NCBI GenBank assembly: GCA_020851595.1
Contig: JADZCK010000026.1
Location: 1 to 42,486, forward strand
Reading direction: 5' to 3'
From: Candidatus Nomurabacteria bacterium
GTDB taxonomy: Bacteria; Patescibacteriota; Minisyncoccia; Phycocordibacterales; UBA9973
Length of the DNA: 42,486 nucleotides
A model generated the notes under the pieces. That model saw only the letters and a list, made by a program, of their open reading frames with translations, made no database searches and was not told the DNA's origin. Below, one piece after another: positions 9,065 to 16,995 of the stretch. Every line of letters begins with the position of its first letter. Position 1 is the stretch's first letter. Both the position numbers and the translations under genes were made by a program.

Positions 9065-9175
9065 TTGTGACGGAGACCGGGGTTGTTCGAGTTCCAGTTG
9101 TTATCGAGCCAGTTCCAGTTCAGCACCACCTTGTCGTCGTTCTCGATGAGGTACGGCACGTTGTCGTCCTGGACA
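9065..9175 (-). repeat. DGR template repeat (TR)
   Basis: 111 bp aligned without gaps to 9534-9644. 11 mismatches, each an A in the TR on the minus strand. Confidence 0.96.
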
Positions 9176-9426
9176 AACGTATAGAGTGCCATCTATGCCA
9201 CCACCCCTTGAAATCTTTTGTAGATAGCTTGGAGTTGAATATTATTTCGCATCATAATGCGTCAGCATTCTATACCAAGTATTTTCATTTTTTATGAAGT
9301 TTCTGCATACACCACTCTATCCGAAACCTTGATCTCAGATATTCTCGATGCATGGATACTGGTTTCGGTTGCAAGCATCCGTGAACGCTTGCAGATTAAC
9401 CTACTCCCATTTGAATTTTATCAAAA

Positions 9427-9453
9427 GAAAAACCGTCCTCCAAGCGGTTTTTC
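9427..9453. terminator. Bidirectional-looking terminator downstream of the DGR target gene
   Basis: GAAAAACCG-TCCTCCAAG-CGGTTTTTC, perfect 9-bp inverted repeat. Confidence 0.7.
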
Positions 9454-9480
9454 TTGCTTGTGAGAACGGTTGATATGAAA

Positions 9481-9522
9481 GGCTAAGGCCAGAGGATCCG
9501 AGAGATCCAAGTGGCCAAAGCC
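9481..9522. promoter_or_regulatory. Hairpin/cruciform-forming repeat 11 bp beyond the VR
   Basis: GGC-taa-GGCCA-gag-GGATC-CGAGA-GATCC-aag-TGGCC-aaa-GCC nested inverted repeats. Confidence 0.65.
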
Positions 9523-9529
9523 CGAGGAC

Positions 9530-10012
9530 TTACTTGCGACGGAGACCGGGGTTGTTCGAGCTCCAGTGGCTATCGAGCCAGCGCCAGATCAGCACCACCT
9601 CGTCGTCGCTCTCGATGAGGCACGGCACGTAGTCGTCCTGGACACCTCGCCACCCGAAGACGACCTTTCCGGCAAAATGCCACCGGAAAAAGTCGATGTC
9701 CTTGGCCTTCACAGCCTCGAGCTCAGCGAGGTCAGCGAAGCTCGAGAGGAGGCCGGTCTCCTGGAGGTGTGCGTAGATCACGCACCCCCGGACGTACCTG
9801 GAACCCTGCTGCTTCTCGTGGAGCCACAGCTCTGTCCGACCCTCGACGATCGCGGTGACGATGTCGCCACCGCGCCGCAGGGAATCCCGGATCCCAATCA
9901 GTCGATCCCGTCCGGCCTGACCGAAGAGAGTGACGTCCTCTGGTGTCCAGTCGGCCGCCGTGAGGGAGTTACCGAGCTGACGCAACTGTCCTGCGGAAAG
10001 AGGTGAAGACAT
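9530..10012 (-). CDS. DGR variable (target) protein, about 160 aa, VR at C-terminus
   Basis: C-terminus VQDDYVPCLIESDDEVVLIWRWLDSHWSSNNPGLRRK is an adenine-diversified version of the TR translation. Start set at ATG 10012, preceded by AAGGAG. Confidence 0.9.
   Translation of the reverse strand: MSSPLSAGQLRQLGNSLTAADWTPEDVTLFGQAGRDRLIGIRDSLRRGGDIVTAIVEGRTELWLHEKQQGSRYVRGCVIYAHLQETGLLSSFADLAELEAVKAKDIDFFRWHFAGKVVFGWRGVQDDYVPCLIESDDEVVLIWRWLDSHWSSNNPGLRRK
9534..9644 (-). repeat. DGR variable repeat (VR)
   Basis: See TR. 7 A-to-G, 2 A-to-C and 2 A-to-T changes; the invariant end CTCGAACAACCCCGGTCTCCGTC resembles an IMH-type segment. Confidence 0.95.
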
Positions 10013-10061
10013 GTCTTTCTCCTTGTGACACATGTGCCACTTCGCTGTTTGATTTTGGCTT

Positions 10062-10113
10062 TCGCCACAGCTTTTAACTTACAAAATTATTTATATGCTA
10101 AAAGCTATGGCGA
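10062..10113. repeat. Imperfect inverted repeat between tsaC and the DGR target gene
   Basis: TCGCCAcAGCTTTTA (10062-10076) and TAAAAGCTaTGGCGA (10099-10113), one mismatch. Confidence 0.75.
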
Positions 10114-10167
10114 GTTTCTATTTTCACAACAATTTAAAAGAACAAATTTAATTCCCGTATTAAACAC

Positions 10168-10671
10168 CTAATTTCTTAAAATGTCAATACTTCCATCACT
10201 ATTTAATTTAATTATTCTTGAAGCTTTGCCAGATATTTCTCCCCCATCTAAATAAAAATCGATTGAATCACCAAAATATTCTTTAGCTTGAGAAATATTT
10301 TCTGCTGGAGGTAAACCTTCGGGGTTTGCAGATGGAGCTACAAGTGGGCCTGTTTTTAAAAGTAATTTACGAAGTTCTGGCACATTAGGAAACCTAAAAG
10401 AAACTCCTTTAATTATATAAGTAGTTGGTTCTGTATTTTCTGGAATTTTATATTGAGAAGCCTCAATTCCAAATTTTCTTGTCTCACTCCAATCACCGAT
10501 AAGAGTGATAAATGGCTTACCTAGGGATCTTTTTTTTATTTTATTTATTCGTTCTACGGTTTTTTCATTTAATGCAAGCCCCACAATGCCATAAATAGTG
10601 TCAGTAGGCATTATAGCCACACCGCCTTTTGCTAAGCAATCAATTAAATTTTTATCTTTAAAATCTGGCAT
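10168..10671 (-). CDS. tsaC: L-threonylcarbamoyladenylate synthase (TsaC/Sua5/YrdC family)
   Basis: GGVAIMPTDTIYGIVGLALN...KRSLGKPFITLI...GPLVAPSANPEGLPPA. Confidence 0.9.
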   Translation of the reverse strand: MPDFKDKNLIDCLAKGGVAIMPTDTIYGIVGLALNEKTVERINKIKKRSLGKPFITLIGDWSETRKFGIEASQYKIPENTEPTTYIIKGVSFRFPNVPELRKLLLKTGPLVAPSANPEGLPPAENISQAKEYFGDSIDFYLDGGEISGKASRIIKLNSDGSIDILRN

Positions 10672-10672
10672 T

Positions 10673-11110
10673 TTATTTTAAATTAAAATTTCTTTCTTCC
10701 TCCCCCAAATGCTCTATCTCTATAAAACGCGAATCTTTTGGAATAATATTTTTTACATTTTCCGGCCATTCGATAAAAACCAAGTGTTCTTTGTTGTTTA
10801 TAATTTCATCCCAACCCAAAAGCAATAATTCTTTTTCATCTTTAAGACGATACGCGTCTATATGAAAAAAGAATTTATAACCTTCTAAATTTATTGGGTA
10901 TCTTTTCATAATCACAAAAGTAGGGCTATTCACTTTTTCTTTTATTCCCAAAATTTCAGCAACTGCTTTTGTGAAAGCAGTCTTACCTGCGCCCAAATCA
11001 CCAGACAAAGCGACGATTTTAGCATTCTCTCGCGTATCTTTTTTATGCAAGATTCTGCCAATAAAATCTTTTGCTATTTTGAATGTTTCTTCCACACTTT
11101 TTGAAATCAT
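10673..11110 (-). CDS. tsaE: tRNA threonylcarbamoyladenosine biosynthesis ATPase TsaE
   Basis: ALSGDLGAGKTAFTKAVAEILGI...VNSPTFVIMKRY...HIDAYRL...FIEWPE. Confidence 0.93.
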   Translation of the reverse strand: MISKSVEETFKIAKDFIGRILHKKDTRENAKIVALSGDLGAGKTAFTKAVAEILGIKEKVNSPTFVIMKRYPINLEGYKFFFHIDAYRLKDEKELLLLGWDEIINNKEHLVFIEWPENVKNIIPKDSRFIEIEHLGEEERNFNLK

Positions 11111-11220
11111 ACTGTCATGTTAGCATATTTTAGTGTATTATTAAGTCATACTTGTCCCGTACCAAATTTTTGATTACGGGATATAAAGATTAAAATTAAT
11201 ATTAAAATTTTGGTACTGGG

Positions 11221-11613
11221 ATGATAATAAAGAAAATTGTAAAATTATTCGACAAATTAGAAGATAAAATACGCGGCAAATTGAGCCATTATCCTATTTT
11301 ATACGCTATCATTGGAGGTATTGGAGTAGTTCTTTTCTGGCGAGGAGTGTGGCACACTGCAGACGATATGAATTTAGGAAGTATTATGTCTTTAGTCTTG
11401 GGAACAGTGATTCTTTTGCTCATCGGGGTTTTTGTTTCAGCATTTATCGGTAATCGTCTTATAATATCTGGGCTTGTCGGAGAGAAAAAACTTGAAGAAA
11501 AAGAGGAAGCTGAGATAGAATCCGAAGAAACTCAAATAAAAAATATTCAAAATAGTTTGAATAGAGTAGAAAAAAAACTTGAAACGCTAGAAGAGGAAAT
11601 CGAGAAAAAATAA
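11221..11613 (+). CDS. Hypothetical membrane protein with C-terminal coiled coil
   Basis: Two TM segments, then EEKEEAEIESEETQIKNIQNSLNRVEKKLETLEEEIEKK. Confidence 0.7.
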   Translation: MIIKKIVKLFDKLEDKIRGKLSHYPILYAIIGGIGVVLFWRGVWHTADDMNLGSIMSLVLGTVILLLIGVFVSAFIGNRLIISGLVGEKKLEEKEEAEIESEETQIKNIQNSLNRVEKKLETLEEEIEKK

Positions 11614-11614
11614 A

Positions 11615-11998
11615 TTAAAATTTTTCTGAAATTTTAAAAGTTGCATACCCTAGCAAGCCGAGCTGTATTGTCGGCGTTATTCCTGTTTCTAAAATTGGAA
11701 TAATTGGCATAAGTGCATTGTAAGCCCAACGGCTAGTATTCAAACCATACCACTCATTCAAGATAGCAATAACAGTGCCAAAAACAAGTATCAACCAGCT
11801 TTTGTTTTTCAAGAAATACAAATATAAAAAGGGTAATGAAATAAGAGTAATGAGCAAAGCATCAAAAAGAGAAGCTCGTAGCAAAATAAATTCTGTAATC
11901 TTGCCACCCATATAGTTATCATAAAGAAAAGAATGCAAATTTTCCCAAATTGCATTCAAAACAAAAGCTGTAATAAATATAAAAATTATTTTTTTCAT
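11615..11998 (-). CDS. Hypothetical polytopic membrane protein
   Basis: Intact ORF with hydrophobic helices and a WYGLNTSRWAYN segment. Confidence 0.65.
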   Translation of the reverse strand: MKKIIFIFITAFVLNAIWENLHSFLYDNYMGGKITEFILLRASLFDALLITLISLPFLYLYFLKNKSWLILVFGTVIAILNEWYGLNTSRWAYNALMPIIPILETGITPTIQLGLLGYATFKISEKF

Positions 11999-12088
11999 AT
12001 TTTATTGGGTCGCGTGGTCGCGCGCGTTAGGACGATATTCGAGCGAATCGACGATGCAACGATTTACATCCCGAGCTTCAAAGATTGT

Positions 12089-12125
12089 TACCCCACACCT
12101 GCTCTCACTACATCTAGTAAATAAT
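12089..12125. repeat. ACCCCACA-family repeat, copy A0
   Basis: TTACCCCACACCTGCTCTCACTACATCTAGTAAATAA, close to TTACCCCACACTTGCGCTCACTATATCTAAAAAATAA at 20525. Confidence 0.8.
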
Positions 12126-12144
12126 CTAGGCTATAAAAAGAAAG

Positions 12145-13338
12145 TTATAAACTGTCTTGAAATTCACCCTTCGTCGCTTGAAAGTTGTTTATTTCTGTCT
12201 GAGACACAGCTTCGCCACGAGGAAAATCTGTAGTTAGAGGATTAATAGGTGACCCGTTTTCAAACATGGCATATTGAAGATGGGGACCGGTAGAAATCCC
12301 TGTTGATCCTACATATCCGATCACGTCACCTTGCTCAACCGTTGCTCCGGTCTCTACGTCTTTGGCAATCTTTGAAAGATGAGCATACTGAGTAAGGTAG
12401 TTCCCGTGTTTAACTTCAACTGTGATGCCCAAACCTCCCTTTGATCCTGCAACGGTCACTTTGCCATCAGCAGTAGCAATAACTGGTGTGCCTGAGTCAG
12501 CCGCATAATCAATCGCTCGGTGTGGTGTGACTTGCTTAGTCACAGGATTGGTACGCTTGTAACTAAATCCGGAGCTTATACGAGCGTAATTAAGTGGCGA
12601 TTTAAGAAACTGGCGAGCAAGAGACTTTCCCTCAGAATCATAAAATTTATCATTGTAACGAAAAGCGGTATATGTTTTGTCGCCGTTTGTGAATTTTGTA
12701 GCCAGTATTCTTCCTGCGCCTGCGTCCTTGCCATCAAGAGTTCGCTTTTCATACACAACAGAAAAAGAATCTCCCTCGCGTATGTCAGTTGCGAAATCAA
12801 TATCGCTTGAAAAGACATCTGCAATTCCCATAGTTGTCTTGTCTTCGAGTCCTACAGATTGTGCCGCTAAAAACAGAGAGTCGGTAATCGTTCCTTTGGC
12901 TGTCGCATTCTCAATCACATAAGGAATTTCTTCCTCCGTAGCAACGAAAGCATCTTCCTGCTTTTTTACATGAACCACCGTATCACTATTTAATGGATAC
13001 TCCATCGCTGCAAATGCTTCTTGGACAAACACGAGCTTGAGGACCTTTCCGGCGTTCATTTTTGTAAAATCAAAAACATCCTTCGAGGAGCTAAGGATGG
13101 AGTACGCTTGCTCATGGGGAACATTCATACCAGTCATTACCTCGGCGAAGGTATCTCCTGGTTCAATTTTATACTCTTTTACTATACCCTGAGGTAGATC
13201 GCTCTGAGGCAGTAATTGAAGCGCCTCACCTTGCTTTGATACTGCTTTTACATTCTCCGATGCTCCAATTTTGATGCTGACGAGGGGGATGGTCGCTACA
13301 AGCGCGAGCCCAAATCCCCACAGGGCAAATTTCTTCAT
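12145..13338 (-). CDS. M23-family metallopeptidase with LysM/OapA-like region
   Basis: YKIEPGDTFAEVMTGM...HRAIDYAADSGTPVIATADGKVTVAG...HLSKIAKDVETGATVEQGDVIGYVGSTGISTGPHLQY. Confidence 0.88.
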   Translation of the reverse strand: MKKFALWGFGLALVATIPLVSIKIGASENVKAVSKQGEALQLLPQSDLPQGIVKEYKIEPGDTFAEVMTGMNVPHEQAYSILSSSKDVFDFTKMNAGKVLKLVFVQEAFAAMEYPLNSDTVVHVKKQEDAFVATEEEIPYVIENATAKGTITDSLFLAAQSVGLEDKTTMGIADVFSSDIDFATDIREGDSFSVVYEKRTLDGKDAGAGRILATKFTNGDKTYTAFRYNDKFYDSEGKSLARQFLKSPLNYARISSGFSYKRTNPVTKQVTPHRAIDYAADSGTPVIATADGKVTVAGSKGGLGITVEVKHGNYLTQYAHLSKIAKDVETGATVEQGDVIGYVGSTGISTGPHLQYAMFENGSPINPLTTDFPRGEAVSQTEINNFQATKGEFQDSL

Positions 13339-13395
13339 AGGTTATATATTGTAGCGAAAAATGCCGAGCTTATCAAGCTCCTAAAAGCCCTTATT

Positions 13396-15333
13396 CTATG
13401 AGGTTTTAAACAATCTTAGTCCGTTAAGTATTACCAGAATCGCCACTCCGGTATCGGCAGCAATGGCAATGCCGAGGTTCGATATACCAAAGACGGCAAG
13501 GACGATGAAGGCGAGCTTGGAAATGAGTGCTGCGGTCACGTTCTGTTTGACTGTACGGAGTGCTTTCTTTGAAAGTCCTACGGCATATGGGATGTTCAGG
13601 ATGTTGTCATTCATGAGAGCAATGTCAGCCGTTTCAATTGCCACATCAGACCCTTTTGCTCCCATAGCAATACCGACATTTGAAAGTGCCAAAGAGGGGG
13701 CGTCATTGACTCCGTCCCCGACCATCGCCACCGATCCGTATTTGTCTTTGAGCATCTGAATCTTCTTCACCTTTTCATCGGGAAGAAGAGACCCGTGTGC
13801 TTCCTTGATGCCGAGAGTTTCTGCAACGTATGAAGCAGTGTGCTGATTGTCCCCCGTAAGCATAATAGAAGCCACTCCCATTGCAGTAAGTTTCTCAATA
13901 GTCTGCTTAGCTTCATCTTTTATCCTGTCTGAAATGGCAAGAGCACCCATGATTTTGTCGCCTTCGCTTACAAGGACCACGGTCTTGCCTTCACGCTCAA
14001 GCTTTTCTGTCTTTTCCAGAATTTCCTTGGTTGTGACACCATGGGCATCCATGAGCTTTAAATTGCCGACGCAGTGCTCCAGATCGTCGCAAACCATGCA
14101 GGTTGCCTTTCCACCTTTTCCCGCAATATTCTGATAATCCTGCATAGAGTGAGGATTGATCCCTTTTTCTTTTGCATAGGCGAGAATACTTTTCGAGAGC
14201 GGATGTGAAGAAAACTGCTCAACACCTGCAGCATCTTCAAGGACGTCTTTTTCTGTGAAGCCATTGAAAGCGATCACATCTGATATGTATGGCTCCCCGA
14301 GAGTGAGCGTGCCGGTTTTGTCGAACGCAACAGCCCTGACATTCTTGAGCTCCTCAAGATGCTTACCTCCTTTGATGAGCACACCTCGATGCGATGCTCC
14401 ACCGATCGCCGACGTGATGGCGACGGGAGTGGAAATGACAAGAGCACATGGGCATGCGATGACGAGAAGCGTGATCGCCCTCTCAAGCCATATTGCAAAA
14501 GGTTCACCGGTTATGAGAGGTAAGGCAGCAGCAAGGATGAGAGCGATTACAACCACTGCTGGTGTATAGTATTTCGCAAAACTATCGATAAATTCCTGCG
14601 TAGGAGCTTTTGCCTTCTGTGCCTGCTCGACAAGGGCTATGATTTTTGAAAAAGTGGAATTCTTGCTCTCCTTAGTCACCTCAATTTCTAAATATCCATT
14701 TTCATTCAGGGTTCCCGCAAAAACAGTGTCACCTTCTCGCTTGTCCTTCGGAATAGATTCACCGGTGATAGTTGCTTCATTTACCGCTGATAGACCTTTA
14801 ACAACTTTGCCGTCGAGTGGTATGAGTTCTCCGGGCTTTACCTGCACCTTCTGTCCGACAAGCACTTCGCTTACTGGAATAGTCTTTCCATCAAGAAGCG
14901 TTGCAGTCTGTGGCGACTTATGAAGAAGTGCTTGGAGTGCCCTGCGGGACCTGTCTATACCATAATCCTCAAATGCTTCCGCGAGTGAGAAAAAGAATAT
15001 TACAGCTGCTGCTTCGGGTAGCTCTCCAAGATATATCGCACCGAGCGAAGCAATCACCACGAGAAAATCAATGTTGAGAAATTTCTGTTTTGTGAGTCCA
15101 CGCCATGCGCCCTTGATTACATAGATGCCCCCTGAAGCAATGGCGAGGGAGTAGACCGCTGTCACTATCTCTGGATTGAATCCGGAGAGATTGAGAAAAA
15201 AACCTACAACAACGGAAATCCCCGCGACCCAGGTAAGGAGTTTTTTCCAATTCACACTCAATGACGAAACCGCAGACTTATCTGTCTCGGGTTCGCAATG
15301 GTCACATGTGTTGTTTTGGATTTGGCTTGGCAT
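13396..15333 (-). CDS. Heavy-metal P1B-type ATPase (CadA/ZntA-like)
   Basis: CPC motif [51 protein letters not shown]. No complete N-terminal HMA domain seen. Confidence 0.9.
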   Translation of the reverse strand: MPSQIQNNTCDHCEPETDKSAVSSLSVNWKKLLTWVAGISVVVGFFLNLSGFNPEIVTAVYSLAIASGGIYVIKGAWRGLTKQKFLNIDFLVVIASLGAIYLGELPEAAAVIFFFSLAEAFEDYGIDRSRRALQALLHKSPQTATLLDGKTIPVSEVLVGQKVQVKPGELIPLDGKVVKGLSAVNEATITGESIPKDKREGDTVFAGTLNENGYLEIEVTKESKNSTFSKIIALVEQAQKAKAPTQEFIDSFAKYYTPAVVVIALILAAALPLITGEPFAIWLERAITLLVIACPCALVISTPVAITSAIGGASHRGVLIKGGKHLEELKNVRAVAFDKTGTLTLGEPYISDVIAFNGFTEKDVLEDAAGVEQFSSHPLSKSILAYAKEKGINPHSMQDYQNIAGKGGKATCMVCDDLEHCVGNLKLMDAHGVTTKEILEKTEKLEREGKTVVLVSEGDKIMGALAISDRIKDEAKQTIEKLTAMGVASIMLTGDNQHTASYVAETLGIKEAHGSLLPDEKVKKIQMLKDKYGSVAMVGDGVNDAPSLALSNVGIAMGAKGSDVAIETADIALMNDNILNIPYAVGLSKKALRTVKQNVTAALISKLAFIVLAVFGISNLGIAIAADTGVAILVILNGLRLFKTS

Positions 15334-15336
15334 TGA

Positions 15337-15534
15337 TTATTTGTTACCGCTCTTGCTCTTTGCGGCAGCCTTTAACTCTTTCCAAAAAGCTTTGTGTATC
15401 GACATTGTATCTTTCAGATGTTTTCTGACCAACTTCTTAACGTCGGTTTTCGCATCAGTGAATACCTCTTTGTGAATACGTACCTCTTCGTTAGTGTGAT
15501 CTTTTAAAGATTTCAATATTTTTTGAATGTTCAT
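15337..15534 (-). CDS. Small hypothetical protein
   Basis: 65-aa intact, highly charged ORF in the operon, adjacent to the ATPase. Confidence 0.5.
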   Translation of the reverse strand: MNIQKILKSLKDHTNEEVRIHKEVFTDAKTDVKKLVRKHLKDTMSIHKAFWKELKAAAKSKSGNK

Positions 15535-15548
15535 GAATTTAAATTAGA

Positions 15549-16211
15549 TTAATAGCTAACATAATACTTAATTTTAGCATTTGTCGTGAGGTCAGACACC
15601 CATTGCTGTGCTTCAGACTGGAATTTCTGTTGCTTTAGTTGCTCGCTGATCTGCTTTCTGAAATCCTCCATTTTCACATCTTTCGGAAGAGTAGCTTTTG
15701 AATCTTTGATGTATGCATCTATTTCTGCCTCGCTTACAGCCACTTTGTCAGCAAGCAATTTTTCAAGCTTCTTCTGAATGGTGATCTGCTCTCTTAATTT
15801 TTCTTCTGTAAGTCCTTGTTGAGCAAGCGCAGCTTCAAGTGTGCCTCCTTGGCTTGCTACCTGGGCTTTTATTTTCTCAATTTCTGCATCAATTTCTTCT
15901 TTTGAGACATCTATTTTCTGCTTGTTTAATTCGGTCTCGATAAGTTTTTTATCGATGATAGCCTCAAGAGCCTGCTTGCCACCTTGCTTCTCCAGTTCCT
16001 TGATAACTGAAAGACGGCTGATCGGACTGCCGTTTACCGTTGCGGCCACAAAGACACCTTTAGCAAAGAACAATGCAATGAGGATAAGAACAACTGCGAC
16101 ACCGATCGCAATAACGAGCGGTTTGGGCTTCTTAAATTTCAAGTTTACATACCCTGATTTGTGTTCTTGCGGGAAGTTCTGTGTTTCTAATTTATTTATG
16201 TCCTGTTCCAT
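15549..16211 (-). CDS. Membrane-anchored SurA-N-like chaperone domain protein
   Basis: VNGSPISRLSVIKELEKQGGKQALEAIIDKKLIETELNKQKIDVSKEEIDAEIEKIK. Confidence 0.75.
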   Translation of the reverse strand: MEQDINKLETQNFPQEHKSGYVNLKFKKPKPLVIAIGVAVVLILIALFFAKGVFVAATVNGSPISRLSVIKELEKQGGKQALEAIIDKKLIETELNKQKIDVSKEEIDAEIEKIKAQVASQGGTLEAALAQQGLTEEKLREQITIQKKLEKLLADKVAVSEAEIDAYIKDSKATLPKDVKMEDFRKQISEQLKQQKFQSEAQQWVSDLTTNAKIKYYVSY

Positions 16212-16222
16212 ATTTTTATATC

Positions 16223-16972
16223 TTAATTATTAATTTTAAGAGCATCGTCTAACATTTTTTTGAATTCCTCATATCCTCTTGGATTCTCAATCTTTTTGCC
16301 GTTGAGGAAGAAGGTTGGGGTACCTTGAATGCCTAATTTTGTTCCAGTATTTTTATCACGTTCAATGCGATTATTAACCTCTTGCGAAGTTACATCTTGT
16401 TGAAATTTGGTGAGGTCGAGGCCAAGCTGTTTCGCATATCCTTCAAAAATCTCAGGGGTAGCGTTTTGCTTTTCTCCCCAATCTCTCTGGTTTTCAAAGA
16501 CAATATCGTGCATCTCCCAGTATTTTCCTTGTTTGCCGGCGGCTTCAACGGCAGATGCTGATGTCATGCTGTTTTTGTGTCCGGGGAGCGGAAAGTATCT
16601 TACAACAAATTTCACCCTATCTTTATATTCTTCAGACAAGCGTTTTACCACAGGATAGTACGCGCCACATGCTTCACATTCGAAATCAAGATATTCAACA
16701 AGCGTGACTGTCCCTTCTTTATTCCCCTTAACCCAATCATCCGATGCAACCGTGAGAAGTTCACTAGTTGGAACAGTCGGTCGGGTCGCTCCATACCAGA
16801 AAAGTCCGCCAATTGCTCCGGCAATGACGAGTATCACCGCGAACCTTTTTGTCCATTTTTTAACTTTATTTGAGTTTTGATGCGACTGTTCTTCTTTGGC
16901 TCTTTCTTGCCGCCTTAGTTCTTTTCGCTCTTTTTTGGTGAGAGGTTTATTATTTTGTTCATTTAATTCCAT
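16223..16972 (-). CDS. DsbA-family thiol oxidoreductase, membrane-anchored
   Basis: VTLVEYLDFECEACGAYYPVVKRL...GIQGTPTFFLNGKKI (CEAC active site). Confidence 0.9.
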   Translation of the reverse strand: MELNEQNNKPLTKKERKELRRQERAKEEQSHQNSNKVKKWTKRFAVILVIAGAIGGLFWYGATRPTVPTSELLTVASDDWVKGNKEGTVTLVEYLDFECEACGAYYPVVKRLSEEYKDRVKFVVRYFPLPGHKNSMTSASAVEAAGKQGKYWEMHDIVFENQRDWGEKQNATPEIFEGYAKQLGLDLTKFQQDVTSQEVNNRIERDKNTGTKLGIQGTPTFFLNGKKIENPRGYEEFKKMLDDALKINN

Positions 16973-16995
16973 AATGGTATATAAATTAATGTTAA

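Noticed and set aside
8812-9192. 126-aa minus-strand ORF starting MALYTFVQDDNV, covering the TR
   Set aside because: Explained as the TR plus antisense of avd. The C-terminal half is antisense to a clear Avd protein, so it is not reported as a CDS.
9055-9463. Plus-strand ORFs at 9055-9297 and 9257-9463
   Set aside because: Antisense to the TR or in non-coding sequence, no recognisable protein features.
9566-10006. 146-aa plus-strand ORF opposite the DGR target gene
   Set aside because: Antisense to a well-supported target gene; open only because of GC-rich codon composition.
11990-12130. Left attachment site matching the tRNA-His 3' end
   Set aside because: I found no copy of the tRNA-His terminal sequence beyond a trivial TGGGT-like match near 12005, so no attL is claimed.
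12520-15250. Multiple ORFs on either strand over the M23 peptidase and P-type ATPase genes (12520-12824, 12677-12922, 13463-15250)
   Set aside because: Overlap strongly supported genes in other frames, no independent evidence of coding.
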